Assembly (NCBI RefSeq): GCF_028993555.1
Contig: NZ_CP118610.1
Location: 248,001 to 312,000, forward strand
Source of the DNA: Ensifer adhaerens
GTDB taxonomy: Bacteria > Pseudomonadota > Alphaproteobacteria > Rhizobiales > Rhizobiaceae
Length of the DNA: 64,000 nt
Direction of reading: 5' to 3'
In this document: positions 43,673 through 53,438 of the stretch, piece by piece
Layout: each line of letters starts with the position of its first letter
Position numbering within the stretch: the first letter of the stretch is position 1
The notes under the pieces: generated by a model
Told to the model about the DNA's origin: nothing
What the model saw: only the letters and a program-made list of their open reading frames with translations
Databases searched by the model: none
Made by a program: the position numbers and the translations under genes

Positions 43673-44730
43673 CCGCTCCCGCGCGCGTTCTCGTCGTTGA
43701 CGACTCAGCCACCATGCGTGGCCTCATTACCGCTGTCCTGAATGCCGATCCTGATGTGACCGTCGTCGGACAGGCGGCCGATGCCATGGAAGCACGCCAG
43801 GCGATCAAGCAGCTCGACCCTGACGTCGTCACCCTCGACATCGAAATGCCGAACATGAATGGCCTCGAATTCCTCGACAAGATCATGCGCCTGCGGCCGA
43901 TGCCGGTCATCATGGTCTCGACGCTGACGCACAAGGGCGCCGAGGCGACGATTGCCGCACTCGAAATCGGTGCCTTCGATTGCGTCGGCAAGCCGCATCC
44001 GGGCGACCCGCATCCCTTCGCCGGCCTCGTCGACAAGGTGAAGGCGGCCGCGCGCTCGCAACGCAAGTTCATCATCACCGGCAACAAGGTGGCGGCAGCG
44101 CCTGCCGCTGCCAACGCGAACACCGCCTCGGAATATCGTGCCGGTCGCAAGATCATCGCAATCGGCGCCTCCACCGGCGGCGTCGAAGCGCTGATCACGG
44201 TGCTGCAGAAGTTCCCGGCCAACTGCCCGCCGACGGTCATTACGCAGCATATGCCGCACACCTTCACGAAGAGCTTTGCCGAGCGGCTGAACCGCCTGTG
44301 CGCTCCCACGGTCCAGGAGGCGACGGACGGCGCGCGCCTTGAGATCGGCAAGGTCTATCTGGCGCCGGGCGGCGAGCGTCATCTGCAGGTCGCCAACCCG
44401 ACTGCACCCTGTTGCCGCCTGGTCGACCGCGAACCGGTCAACGGGCATCGCCCGTCGGTGGATGTGCTGTTTGATTCCGTTACTGAACTTGCCGGCCGCA
44501 ATGCGATCGGCGTCATCCTGACCGGCATGGGGCGCGACGGCGCCTCCGGTCTCCTGAAAATGCGGCATGCCGGGGCAAAGACCTTCGGACAAAACGAAAA
44601 GACGTGCGTCGTCTACGGCATGCCGAGAGTCGCCTATGAATTGGGCGCCGTTGAAACTCAGCTCCCCCTCGGATCCATCGGGGAGGAGGTCCTGAAAGCA
44701 GCGGCGCTCCGCAAGGAAGGAAGCGAATAA
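43669..44730 (+). CDS. cheB: Chemotaxis protein-glutamate methylesterase CheB
   Basis: The 353-residue protein has an N-terminal receiver domain with D11, D12 and the phosphorylation site D58 (VVTLDIEMP), a linker, and a C-terminal methylesterase with the catalytic serine in [11 protein letters not shown], histidine in ITQHMPHTF and aspartate in GMGRDGASG. Phosphorylation by CheA activates demethylation of receptors. It overlaps cheR (ATGA) and cheY2 (TAATG). Confidence 0.96.
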   Translation: MTAPARVLVVDDSATMRGLITAVLNADPDVTVVGQAADAMEARQAIKQLDPDVVTLDIEMPNMNGLEFLDKIMRLRPMPVIMVSTLTHKGAEATIAALEIGAFDCVGKPHPGDPHPFAGLVDKVKAAARSQRKFIITGNKVAAAPAAANANTASEYRAGRKIIAIGASTGGVEALITVLQKFPANCPPTVITQHMPHTFTKSFAERLNRLCAPTVQEATDGARLEIGKVYLAPGGERHLQVANPTAPCCRLVDREPVNGHRPSVDVLFDSVTELAGRNAIGVILTGMGRDGASGLLKMRHAGAKTFGQNEKTCVVYGMPRVAYELGAVETQLPLGSIGEEVLKAAALRKEGSE

Positions 44731-45119
44731 TGTCCATCGCCGAAAAAATCAAAGTTCTGATCGTCGACGATCAGGTGACGAGCCGTCTGCTCTTGGGCGA
44801 TGCCCTCCAGCAGCTCGGTTTCAAGCAGATCACCGCTGCCGGTGACGGGGAGCAGGGCATGAAGATCATGGCCCAGAACCCGCACCATCTGGTGATCTCC
44901 GACTTCAACATGCCGAAAATGGACGGTCTTGGCCTCTTGCAGGCGGTCCGTTCCAACCCGGCAACCAAGAAGGCGGCCTTCATCATTCTGACGGCCCAGG
45001 GCGATCGCGCACTGGTTCAGAAGGCGGCGGCCCTCGGCGCCAACAACGTACTGGCCAAGCCCTTCACCATCGAAAAGATGAAGGCTGCGATCGAAGCCGT
45101 ATTCGGGGCGCTGAAATGA
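44730..45119 (+). CDS. cheY2: Chemotaxis response regulator CheY2 (motor regulator)
   Basis: The 129-residue receiver domain has D13, D14, phosphorylation site D58 (LVISDFNMP) and lysine in LAKPFTI. In S. meliloti CheY2-P is the main regulator and slows the unidirectional motor, while CheY1 is the sink; I assign the same role from order and similarity. It overlaps cheB by one base and cheD by 4. Confidence 0.94.
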   Translation: MSIAEKIKVLIVDDQVTSRLLLGDALQQLGFKQITAAGDGEQGMKIMAQNPHHLVISDFNMPKMDGLGLLQAVRSNPATKKAAFIILTAQGDRALVQKAAALGANNVLAKPFTIEKMKAAIEAVFGALK

Positions 45120-45670
45120 ACATGGAAGCCGCCGGCAAGCGCGTGCATGTCATCCAGGGCGAGTACAAGGTCTTCAACGATCCCAATGTCGTGCTGTCGA
45201 CCATTCTCGGCTCCTGCGTGGCTGCGTGCATGCGCGATCCCGTAGTCGGCGTCGGCGGCATGAACCATTTTCTGCTGCCCGGTTCCGCGACGTCGCCTGC
45301 TTCCGGCGGCGACGCGACCCGCTACGGGGTCCATCTCATGGAACTCCTGATCAACGGACTGCTGAAGCAGGGCGCGCGTCGAGATCGTCTTGAAGCCAAG
45401 ATCTTTGGCGGCGCAAAGACGATCGCGCGCTTCTCCAATGTCGGCGAACAGAATGCCGCTTTCGCACGGCAGTTCCTGCTCGACGAAGGCATCCGCATCG
45501 TCGGCGAAAGCACTGGCGGCGAGCACGGCCGCAAGCTCGAATATTGGCCGTCCAGCGGCCGGGCCCGGCAATATGCCCTGACCGGCGTCGAGACGCAGCG
45601 CACCGTGCAGATGGAGGAGCGCCCGATCATCGCGCCGAAGCCGGCCGAAAGCTCGATCGAATTCTTCTGA
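45116..45670 (+). CDS. cheD: Chemoreceptor glutamine deamidase CheD
   Basis: The 184-residue protein shows the CheD active site: cysteine in [12 protein letters not shown] and histidine in [11 protein letters not shown], with [10 protein letters not shown] further on. It deamidates receptor glutamines so that they can be methylated. A perfect hairpin follows the gene at 45672-45695. Confidence 0.95.
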   Translation: MNMEAAGKRVHVIQGEYKVFNDPNVVLSTILGSCVAACMRDPVVGVGGMNHFLLPGSATSPASGGDATRYGVHLMELLINGLLKQGARRDRLEAKIFGGAKTIARFSNVGEQNAAFARQFLLDEGIRIVGESTGGEHGRKLEYWPSSGRARQYALTGVETQRTVQMEERPIIAPKPAESSIEFF

Positions 45671-45671
45671 T

Positions 45672-45695
45672 CCTGCGAGGCAGGCGCCTCGCAGG
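45672..45695 (+). promoter_or_regulatory. Perfect 10-bp hairpin between cheD and cheT
   Basis: CCTGCGAGGC and GCCTCGCAGG form a perfect stem with loop AGGC. No T-run follows, so it is not a standard terminator. It may protect the 3' end of the upstream che mRNA or attenuate cheT and fliF. Confidence 0.6.
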
Positions 45696-45744
45696 CCGCA
45701 AATACGACCTACTACCGAAGCCCCGAGCCACGTGAGACATACCA

Positions 45745-46137
45745 ATGCAGACCGACTACCAGGGCCACATGCCACACGTGGAAGAAGCACTGCCCGAAGT
45801 GCTGATGCGAATCGTCACCGAACTGCATGACGTCGCCTATCTGATCGAACGGATCGAACCGCAACTGGCCGGCGATGAGGGGGCCGATGCGCTCGCCAAC
45901 CCGGACAAGATGATGCTGCTACAGGGCATTGACCTTGCAGTGCAGAAGACGCGCGGCCTTGCGGAGTTCATCGACACCATAACGGCGTCGATCCCCGACG
46001 ACTGGCTGGTCGACGTGACGACGGCCGTCAGTCTCGTCAAGCTTGCCGATATGAAGAAGGCACTTGGCAACGGCATGTTGCGCCACGGCCACTCCCAGCC
46101 GCTGACCAAGGCCGCCGGTGATTTCGAGGCGTTCTGA
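45745..46137 (+). CDS. cheT: Chemotaxis protein CheT
   Basis: The 130-residue helical protein corresponds to the last gene of the S. meliloti che operon. Around residues 52-60 it has GIDLAVQKTRGL, in which D and Q are spaced as in the CheZ motif (DxxxQ), the residues that remove phosphate from CheY. Published work in S. meliloti reports that CheT speeds CheY1 dephosphorylation and binds CheR. It is separated from cheD by 74 bases and a hairpin. Confidence 0.88.
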   Translation: MQTDYQGHMPHVEEALPEVLMRIVTELHDVAYLIERIEPQLAGDEGADALANPDKMMLLQGIDLAVQKTRGLAEFIDTITASIPDDWLVDVTTAVSLVKLADMKKALGNGMLRHGHSQPLTKAAGDFEAF

Positions 46138-46496
46138 CGCCTGATATCCGCAAGGATGCGGCGAGAACGCCGAAATATCCCTGTAAAATCAGCGACCTGC
46201 TGCGCTACTTTTGGCGCAGCCTTCTATGTGGTTGCCCTGTGCTGCCACCTTCGGCGACGCCCCTTGCGCGGTGGATAAACCCGCGCACATCGCCGATTGC
46301 CAGGCCGATCCGGCCCATCAAGCCAATTTCGCGCAAGTTTCGTTTCCTACGGTCCCGATCGGGGCTGGTAGATTCGCGCGCATTGGAAGTCGATACAAAG
46401 CATGTCGATACCCGCCAAACCCGAATGTTGGAACTGCGCAGGGCGCTCGGCCGATGACCGGCTTGAAGGTCCTGCGATACTGGGTGCGGAAACAGA
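46138..46496. other. Intergenic region before fliF
   Basis: This gap probably holds the promoter of fliF. Frames open here have poor composition and no ribosome binding site. I see no clear promoter box and no long repeat. Confidence 0.5.
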
Positions 46497-48167
46497 ATGA
46501 GTCTGTTGGATCAACTCTCGACGGTCACGAAGAACCTGAGCAATCTCGGGCAGGGCAAGCTGATCGCGCTGGCGGCAGCCGGCATTGTCGCGGTCGGCCT
46601 GGTGCTCGGGGCGGGCATTTACGTCAACAGACCCTCGTTCGAGACGCTCTATGTCGGGCTCGAACGCAGCGATGTCACCCAGATCAGCATCGCGCTGGCT
46701 GAGGCCAATATCGATTTCAATGTCGGCTCCGATGGCGCCAGCCTCCAGGTTCCCGTCGGAATGACGAGCAAGGCCCGCCTGCTGCTCGCAGAGCGTGGCC
46801 TGCCGAGCAGTGCCAATGCCGGCTACGAGCTCTTCGACAATGTCGGTTCGCTCGGCCTCACCTCCTTCATGCAGGAAGTGACGCGGGTGCGTGCGCTCGA
46901 AGGCGAAATCGGCCGCACTATCCAGCAGATCTCGGGCATCGCCGCCGCGCGCGTCCACATCGTGATGCCGGAGCGCGGCAGCTTCCGCAAGGCCGATCAG
47001 AACCCCACAGCCTCGGTCATGATCCGCGCCAGCGCCACCGTTGGCCGCAGCGCCGCCGCTTCGATCCGTCATCTCGTCGCCTCTTCCGTACCGGGGCTCG
47101 ACGTCGATGACGTGACCGTGCTCGATTCGACCGGGCAACTGCTCGCCTCCGGCGACGATCCGGCCAACAGCGCTCTCAACCAGTCGCTCGGCGTCGTCCA
47201 GAACGTACAGGGCGAGCTTGAGAAGAAGATCGACAATGCGCTCGCCCCCTTTCTCGGAATGGACAATTTCCGTTCGAGTGTCACCGCGCGGCTGAACACC
47301 GATACCCAGCAGATCCAGGAAACGGTCTTCGATCCGGAATCGCGGGTTGAGCGCTCGACACGCGTGACCAAGGAAGAGCAGAAGTCCAGCCAGCAGCAGC
47401 CGGACAATGCCGCGACCGTCCAGCAGAACATTCCTCAGGCCACCCCGACCGGTGGCGCCGGTCCGAAGTCGAGTGACGAGGCCGAGAAGAAGGAAGAGCA
47501 GACCAATTATGAGATCAACAGCAAGACGATCGCGACCGTCAAGAACAGCTACACGATCGAACGCCTCTCCGTAGCGGTCGTCGTCAACCGTGGTCGTCTG
47601 GCCGCGATGGTTGGCGAGCCGGCCGACCAGGCAAAGATCGACGCCTATCTCGCCGACATGCAGAAGATCGTGGCTTCCGCCGCCGGTCTCGATACGAACC
47701 GCGGCGACGTCGTGACCCTGACCGCCATGGACTTCGTCGAAACGCAGCTGCTCGACCAGGCTGTCGCCGGCCCCGGGGTGATGGAAACGCTGACCCGCAA
47801 TCTCGGCGGCATCATCAATGCCCTTGCCTTTATCGTGGTGGCCGCTCTGGTCGTCTGGGGCATGCGGCCGCTCGCCCGCCAACTCGGGTTTGGCAGCACG
47901 GCCGGCCAGCTGGAAGGCGAAGCCGCCGGTCTCGAACTGCCCGACTTCTCTCCGGCCACTGCCGGTGCCGGCGGAGCGCTCATGGACGGCTTCGGGTCGG
48001 ACTTCGGCTTCGACAGCACCGACGACCTGCTCAACATGGGCGACGAGGGTGGCTTCAACCGCCGCGTCAAGGAAGGTCCGGAACGGCGCCTGGCGCGTAT
48101 GGTCGAGATCAGCGAAGAACGCGCGGCGAAAATCCTGCGCAAGTGGGCCCTCGACAAGGCCGCCTGA
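46497..48167 (+). CDS. fliF: Flagellar MS-ring protein FliF
   Basis: The 556-residue protein has an N-terminal membrane helix (about 20-42), the YscJ/FliF ring-building motif domains (VNRPSFETLYVGLERSDVTQIS; VHIVMPERGSFRK), a periplasmic region with a Gln/Ser/Pro-rich disordered part (about 300-345), a second membrane helix (about 437-456) and a cytosolic tail (ISEERAAKILRKWA) that binds FliG. It forms the base on which the motor is built. Length is typical. Confidence 0.95.
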   Translation: MSLLDQLSTVTKNLSNLGQGKLIALAAAGIVAVGLVLGAGIYVNRPSFETLYVGLERSDVTQISIALAEANIDFNVGSDGASLQVPVGMTSKARLLLAERGLPSSANAGYELFDNVGSLGLTSFMQEVTRVRALEGEIGRTIQQISGIAAARVHIVMPERGSFRKADQNPTASVMIRASATVGRSAAASIRHLVASSVPGLDVDDVTVLDSTGQLLASGDDPANSALNQSLGVVQNVQGELEKKIDNALAPFLGMDNFRSSVTARLNTDTQQIQETVFDPESRVERSTRVTKEEQKSSQQQPDNAATVQQNIPQATPTGGAGPKSSDEAEKKEEQTNYEINSKTIATVKNSYTIERLSVAVVVNRGRLAAMVGEPADQAKIDAYLADMQKIVASAAGLDTNRGDVVTLTAMDFVETQLLDQAVAGPGVMETLTRNLGGIINALAFIVVAALVVWGMRPLARQLGFGSTAGQLEGEAAGLELPDFSPATAGAGGALMDGFGSDFGFDSTDDLLNMGDEGGFNRRVKEGPERRLARMVEISEERAAKILRKWALDKAA

Positions 48168-48996
48168 TACCGCAGCAACCCCTGACGAAATCAAACAGAT
48201 CCCGCCCGTGTGGCGGGATTTGTGTTTGTGGCGTCGCTGCCGCGCGTCAGGCTTCGTCGTTTATGTTCGGACCAAATATTGTGAGAGTCCGGGTGCGTTC
48301 GCCGTCACCGCCGCAAAATTGCTTCAAGTTTCGAAGCGAGGCCGCTGAGTCCCGTCGGAAGCCGAGGATGGTAACATTTTAACGATATCTTAATTTATAG
48401 ATTCATTGCGCGCGCATGGCGTGCATTCGTCGCGGGCATCTACTGTGCCGGATTCTGGTTATACATAGTCAAACTGAAATATAACTTCGAATAGCGTCAA
48501 ACTTATTCTAAGTATTTCACAATTTATATATTGGTAAAATGACAGGTGCCCGAAAAAATCCTGATGCATTTCAGCCACAGCTGTGAATACAAAGTATAAT
48601 TTCTTGAGGTTCTAATTTTCGAATATCGACAATAAACGCCCGTTTACTGGGCAAAACTGCGCCTGACGCGTTATTCGGGACCGCGGCAGCCGCGCGGCCA
48701 TGACGGGATTTCAAGTCGAAAATCGTTCTTTATCAATGTGTTGTGCCTAGGCTTCGGCGCTAAAGGTCACTGGAGGGAGCAGGCGAGGCCGGTCTAGAGC
48801 GAATCGGTCCACGCGCGGGATGTGAAGTAAATAGCCAGAACAGGGCGGTGGTATTTTTCTCGTGGCGATGTACATTTTTAACAGTTGATTCGCGTCCTGA
48901 TCTGCGACTGGTGGTGATATTCGGCTTCGGCCGGCTGTTGGCGGCGACAGTGCAAGTGCAGTTCCGGGATGGGAATCCGGTACGGGGGCTGAACTC
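48168..48996. other. AT-rich intergenic region before visN
   Basis: It begins with the fliF terminator. The central 300 bases (about 48370-48650) are clearly richer in A and T than the surroundings, with several runs such as TTAACGATATCTTAATTTATAG. No frame looks coding. It should contain the promoter of visNR and may bind nucleoid proteins or regulators that control the motility cascade. Confidence 0.55.
48199..48219 (+). terminator. Terminator after fliF
   Basis: ATCCCGCC pairs with GGCGGGAT around CGTGT and is followed by TTGTGTTTGTG. It lies 32 bases after the fliF stop. Confidence 0.78.
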
Positions 48997-49737
48997 ATGG
49001 ACATTTCGCAAGCAGACATTGCTGTCTGGCCTTTGCCGACGGCACCGACACGTGCACGCGGCGGCGGTTTCTCGCGCGAGCAGCTTTTGCGAAGGCTGGG
49101 GGAAGTCGCCGGTCGGGGCGGTCTTGGCAGCGGTCTCGCGGCGCTGACCGAATATGTCGGCGCGAGCCACTATCTTCTGGCGCGCTACGATATCTCGCAG
49201 GACAACGGTCTCGATTTCGTGGTCTGTTCCAATTGGCCCTTCGATGTGGTGCGGCGTCTCTCCGGCGTCGTCACGTCGCTCCACGCCAAGACGACCGAAC
49301 TCGAGAAATGCCTGGCGGTGCTGCAGCCGTGCTTCTACGCGCTGCCCGATGATATCGACCTGCCGCGCGGCATCAGCCGCGAATATTGCGCAATCACCTT
49401 CAACGTCGGACGCCTGCGCTTCTCGCTGATGCTTCTCGTGCCGGAAGACGTGATCCTGTCGCAGGAGAGCCTGCGGGATGTCACGCTGCTGGCCGGTTAC
49501 CTCGCGAGCTTCACGACGCGCGCCGAAGTTCGGCACGATCGAGACTTCGAGTTGACGGAGCGCGAGCTCGAATGCCTCTTCTGGATCGCCGAGGGCAAAA
49601 CCAGCGAAGAGATTGCGGTGATCCTCGGAATCTCGCGCAACACCATCAACAACTACATCACCAGCGTCATGCGCAAGACGGCGACCAGGACGCGATCGGA
49701 AGCAATAGCCTACGCGGTGCGCAACAATCTTGTGTGA
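48997..49737 (+). CDS. visN: LuxR-type master regulator of motility VisN
   Basis: The 246-residue protein has an N-terminal ligand-binding-like domain and a C-terminal LuxR helix-turn-helix (LTERELECLFWIAEGKTSEEIAVILGIS, in part). In S. meliloti VisN and VisR act together at the top of the flagellar and chemotaxis cascade, partly through the regulator Rem. The gene pair lies 12 bases apart, in the same order and place as in S. meliloti. Confidence 0.92.
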   Translation: MDISQADIAVWPLPTAPTRARGGGFSREQLLRRLGEVAGRGGLGSGLAALTEYVGASHYLLARYDISQDNGLDFVVCSNWPFDVVRRLSGVVTSLHAKTTELEKCLAVLQPCFYALPDDIDLPRGISREYCAITFNVGRLRFSLMLLVPEDVILSQESLRDVTLLAGYLASFTTRAEVRHDRDFELTERELECLFWIAEGKTSEEIAVILGISRNTINNYITSVMRKTATRTRSEAIAYAVRNNLV

Positions 49738-49749
49738 GGAACGGGCGCG

Positions 49750-50490
49750 ATGACGCATTTTCTCGGTGGTGGGCGGATCGACGACGACCACAAGCTCGCC
49801 AGACAGGGCAACCGCGCCGCACGCGCAGCGACCCTGGTCACGCGTCTTCAGGCCATGCAGCGGCAGATCAACGCCAAGCATTTCGCTGTGCTGCGCTTAA
49901 GCGGCAAAGGCGCGACCCGAAAGCTGACCTGCGTTCTCGACAACTGGGGGCTTACGGCCGAAGCGAACGCCCACGATCTCATCACGGCCTATGGCGAGGA
50001 ACTGGTTGCCCACCTCGATCAATCGCTGTTGCCGGTGCTCTGGAACGGGGCGGGAGAGCATCAGGCCGCTGAAGTCTCGGAACTCGCGCCCTTTGCGCAT
50101 CGGTTGAAAGTGCGCAAGCTTGCCTATTCGGGCATTGCCTTTCCTGTCAGGCTCGGCGCCCAGGGCAACGGCTACGTCATCTTCGCCGGCAGCTACGTCG
50201 ATGCCTCGACCGAACAGGTGGTGGATCTGCATGGTCGCAGCTGCATGATCATGACCGACCTGCTGGCCGCCGATGAAAAGCGCATGGCGCCGGCCGAGAC
50301 CTTGAGCGACCGCGAGATCGCCTGCCTGCAGATGGCGGGCGACGGCCACATCAGCGAAGAGATTGCCGAGCGCATGGGCCTCTCCGTCCATACGGTCAAC
50401 GCCTATCTGGGCGCGGCAACCACCAAGCTCGATTCGGTCAACCGCATCCAGGCGATCGCCAAGGCGATCCGCCTTGGCTACATCAGCTGA
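49750..50490 (+). CDS. visR: LuxR-type master regulator of motility VisR
   Basis: The 246-residue protein has a C-terminal LuxR helix-turn-helix (LSDREIACLQMAGDGHISEEIA, then GLSVHTVNAYLGAA) and an N-terminal sensor-like domain similar in length to VisN. It should form a heteromer with VisN, as in S. meliloti. Nothing in the sequence identifies a ligand. Confidence 0.92.
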   Translation: MTHFLGGGRIDDDHKLARQGNRAARAATLVTRLQAMQRQINAKHFAVLRLSGKGATRKLTCVLDNWGLTAEANAHDLITAYGEELVAHLDQSLLPVLWNGAGEHQAAEVSELAPFAHRLKVRKLAYSGIAFPVRLGAQGNGYVIFAGSYVDASTEQVVDLHGRSCMIMTDLLAADEKRMAPAETLSDREIACLQMAGDGHISEEIAERMGLSVHTVNAYLGAATTKLDSVNRIQAIAKAIRLGYIS

Positions 50491-50582
50491 CGTCTTTCAG
50501 GAGGTGAGGGCCCGGCCGCACCTCGATCGCGCTGAGCACTGGGGCACTGCTTGCCAAGTCTCGCGCGTGCCGATTTGGCCGC

Positions 50583-51023
50583 TCAGCTTGCGAGCGGCAA
50601 CTCGTAGGTCTTGACGAATTTGGCATCTTCCAGGCTCCTTGCCAGGAACGCAGTGTTTTCGTCCGGGTCGGCCGCCGGGTTCTGGAAGCTGATATGGCTG
50701 ATTTCGATGCCGGCCGTCTCATTGCCGAGGGACAGGCGGACATAGATGGTGACGCCGCGGGGCTTGAGTTCCAGGTCGAGCACGATTTCCGGCTCGCAAT
50801 CCCAATCCAGATTGTAGTTGCCGCCGAGGCCGAAGTTGACCGTGCCTGGCAGAAAGTAGAGTTCTGCCGCCGATTCGACGAGATCGGCCAGTGAGGCGTA
50901 GGATTCGAACCGCAAGAGTGCGATGAAATCGGCGGCGTCGATGAGCCGCAGTTCAGTCGCCACGGGGCGGATTGCTTCAGCTACGATCTGTTCCCGCTTC
51001 TCGGAGAATTCGCACTTTTTCAT
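50583..51023 (-). CDS. Conserved hypothetical protein of the motility region
   Basis: The 146-residue acidic protein has a helical N-terminal third (REQIVAEAIRPVATELRLID) and a strand-rich remainder (GGNYNLDWDCEPEIVLDLELKPRGVTIYVRLSL). No signal peptide or membrane segment is visible. It lies 5 bases after the flhB stop, so it is probably the last gene of the motA-flhB transcript. An unnamed gene is found at this place in S. meliloti too. Function unknown. Confidence 0.75.
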   Translation of the reverse strand: MKKCEFSEKREQIVAEAIRPVATELRLIDAADFIALLRFESYASLADLVESAAELYFLPGTVNFGLGGNYNLDWDCEPEIVLDLELKPRGVTIYVRLSLGNETAGIEISHISFQNPAADPDENTAFLARSLEDAKFVKTYELPLAS

Positions 51024-51028
51024 CGGAG

Positions 51029-52105
51029 TTATGTCATCCGTTTTGGTTGCGACGCATGCACCCTGTGAATGAGCTCGGCAACAGCCTTGTAAAACACGGG
51101 TGGAATCACACTATCGACCGAGACTTGTGCAAACATGGAGCGTGCAAGTGGCGGATCCTCGAAGACGGGGATGCCATTTTTCTCTGCAATTTCGCGGATT
51201 TTCAGGGCGACCAGATCCTGGCCCATCGCCACGACGATGGGCGCGTCGCTTTCCTCGCGAACGTAGCGCAAGGCGACCGCGTAGTGGGTCGGGTTGGCGA
51301 TGACGAGCGTGGCGCGCGGTACGGACGAAATCATCCGCTTGCGCGCCCGGTCACGCTGCATCGAGCGCAGGCGTGCCTTGACGATCGGGTCGCCCTGGGC
51401 CTGCTTCATTTCCTCCTTCACCTCCTGCTTGGTCATCATCAGTTCGGTGTACCAATGGTGCCGAGACCAGAAGAGGTCGGCGATCGCCAGAACCGCGGTC
51501 GCAAACAGGATGACGATCATGATCTGGTTGAGATCGTTCGCCATCGTTGAAAACATCGTGACCGGATCGGAGAACATCAGGTCGAGCGTCGCGAAGTAGT
51601 CGTTCCACAGCACCAGCACGACGACGACGGAGACGATGATGATCTTGAACAGCGACTTGCCGAACTCGACCAATCCCTGCACGCCGAAGATGCGCTTGAA
51701 ACCGCCTATCGGCGAAATGCGGTTCAGCTTCGGCTGGACACGGTCGAGGACCGGTCGCGGCAGGTTCTGGAAGATCGAGGCGGCGACACCGAAGATGATG
51801 AGCAGTACGAAAGCCGGAATGAGCAGTGCGGTCGATTTCCACGCCAGATGGGTAATGAGCGCCACGACGTCGGTCGAGTTTTCCAGCCGCCAGGCTTCGG
51901 GCTGCTCGAAGATGTCCTTGAGGGCCTCGGCCACGGTGCTAACGCCGTCGGCAAGGAAGAAGACGAAGAAGATGTAGATCGCGAGCGTCGAGGCGAACAT
52001 TGTCGCCTCGCGGGAGAAGGGCACATTGCCCTTCTCGGCTGCGTCGGAGATCTTCTTCTCGGACGGGGCCTCTGTTTTGCTGTCTTTATCCTGATCATCA
52101 GACAT
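51029..52105 (-). CDS. flhB: Flagellar export apparatus protein FlhB
   Basis: The 358-residue protein has a charged N-terminus ([21 protein letters not shown], in part), four membrane segments and a cytosolic domain with the self-cleavage motif NPTH at 271-274 ([12 protein letters not shown]). Cleavage there switches the export gate from rod/hook to filament substrates. The start at 52105 matches the family; the frame is open further upstream without support. Confidence 0.95.
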   Translation of the reverse strand: MSDDQDKDSKTEAPSEKKISDAAEKGNVPFSREATMFASTLAIYIFFVFFLADGVSTVAEALKDIFEQPEAWRLENSTDVVALITHLAWKSTALLIPAFVLLIIFGVAASIFQNLPRPVLDRVQPKLNRISPIGGFKRIFGVQGLVEFGKSLFKIIIVSVVVVLVLWNDYFATLDLMFSDPVTMFSTMANDLNQIMIVILFATAVLAIADLFWSRHHWYTELMMTKQEVKEEMKQAQGDPIVKARLRSMQRDRARKRMISSVPRATLVIANPTHYAVALRYVREESDAPIVVAMGQDLVALKIREIAEKNGIPVFEDPPLARSMFAQVSVDSVIPPVFYKAVAELIHRVHASQPKRMT

Positions 52106-52279
52106 GAAGCAGGAAGCTCCGGTTACATCCAGGCAGTGCCGTTCGCGTCGTCCTTCAGCGCCGCGCGCCCGGTCGGGGGCGCAAGGTTCGCTGCAACACG
52201 TTGAGCTGCCGCGCACTCCTCAAATCGAGGTCGATCCAAGGAGATGCAGTAGTGAACCCGGAGGGTAGGGCAGGCAAGC

Positions 52280-52309
52280 GTTGAGCCCCGGCTTTCGCCA
52301 GGGCTCAAC
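52280..52309. terminator. Hairpin between fliG and flhB
   Basis: GTTGAGCCC and GGGCTCAAC form a perfect 9-bp stem with a 12-nt loop. It lies 68 bases past the fliG stop and 175 bases before flhB on the minus strand. No T-run follows, so it may be an attenuator or mRNA-processing hairpin and not a full terminator. Confidence 0.5.
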
Positions 52310-52377
52310 AGGAAATACGATAAGGAAGGCGCGTGCCGGTCGTGGGCGCTGCGTGCGATCCACAGTCGCTCGCCGGA

Positions 52378-53409
52378 TCAGGCCGCTTGCGCGTCCTTTT
52401 CCTTGAGTTCGAGCTGGCCGTTGGCTGCCAGGCGAATGGCTTCCTGGGTGATCGAACGCCGTGCGATCGCAATATCGCGCGGGTTGATGCCGGCATCGCC
52501 CATGGCAAGATCGGATTCGATCATGCGGCGTTGGCGTGCGCCGATCGAGGCGAGTACCGATTCGCGCAGTTCGCCCGTCGATCCGCGCAGCGCCATCGTG
52601 ATGATATCGGTCGACACGTCGTTGAAGAGCTGTACGCGGCTGCGCTGCGGCATGTAGAGCACGTCGTCGAAGAGGAAGATCTTCGGGCGCACCTTGTTGG
52701 CGGAGGCCGTGCTGAGCGATTCGAGCGACGCGAGCAGGGTGTCCACCTGCGGCTTGTCGAGTTCGTTCATGACCTCGGCGATCTTGGCCGGGCCGGCCGA
52801 ATTGCGTTCCGCTTCCATCTCGCCGATCATTTCCATGACCCGCTTCTCGATGATCGCGGCGGCTTTCGCATTGACGTCCTTCATGTTGACGGCGCGCTTC
52901 AGGATGTCCGGCCGCTGCTCTTCGGACAGCTGCAGCAGCACCTTGGCACCGAAGCCCGACGGCATCATCGACAATACGTAAGCGATGGTCTGCGGATGTT
53001 CCTTGGCAAGCTGTACCGATACGGCGACCGGGTCGCATTCCTGCAGGCGATCCCAGATGCTGGCCTCGTAGGACTGGAATGTGGCGCGGCGACCGAGCAG
53101 GCCATCGACTTCGTCCGGGGTCAGACCTTCTTCGAGGATGCTTTCGATCGCCTTGGCATTGTCCATCAGGCCGGCGCCCTCGGTGAAGAGGTCTTCGAAC
53201 TCGTTGACGAGCGCTTCCAGCTCATGCGGCGGGATGGCGCGCAGCGACTGCGCCGCTGCGATGATCGACTGCAACTCGCTCTGGGTGAAGAACTTCAAGA
53301 GCTTGCTTGCCACGCCCTTGCCCATGGCAAGCAGAACGGCCGCCGCCTTGTCCGTCTGGCTGAGCGGCCTTGAAAGCGCCTGAGCCTCGAAACTTTCGAA
53401 ATCCATCAT
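52378..53409 (-). CDS. fliG: Flagellar motor switch protein FliG
   Basis: The 343-residue protein has the FliG layout: N-terminal FliF-binding domain, middle FliM-binding domain (the EHPQTIAYVLSMM region) and C-terminal torque domain (FLFDDVLYMPQRSRVQLFNDV with charged residues that meet MotA). It is the rotor part that takes up torque. It lies 29 bases after fliN. ATG codons at 53409 and 53406 are adjacent. Confidence 0.95.
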   Translation of the reverse strand: MMDFESFEAQALSRPLSQTDKAAAVLLAMGKGVASKLLKFFTQSELQSIIAAAQSLRAIPPHELEALVNEFEDLFTEGAGLMDNAKAIESILEEGLTPDEVDGLLGRRATFQSYEASIWDRLQECDPVAVSVQLAKEHPQTIAYVLSMMPSGFGAKVLLQLSEEQRPDILKRAVNMKDVNAKAAAIIEKRVMEMIGEMEAERNSAGPAKIAEVMNELDKPQVDTLLASLESLSTASANKVRPKIFLFDDVLYMPQRSRVQLFNDVSTDIITMALRGSTGELRESVLASIGARQRRMIESDLAMGDAGINPRDIAIARRSITQEAIRLAANGQLELKEKDAQAA

Positions 53410-53438
53410 GGATTCATCCTTCGCCCGGTCATTGGGCT

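Noticed and set aside
48760..49881. 373-residue leftward frame over visN
   Set aside because: Antisense to a regulator with clear motifs; no independent support.
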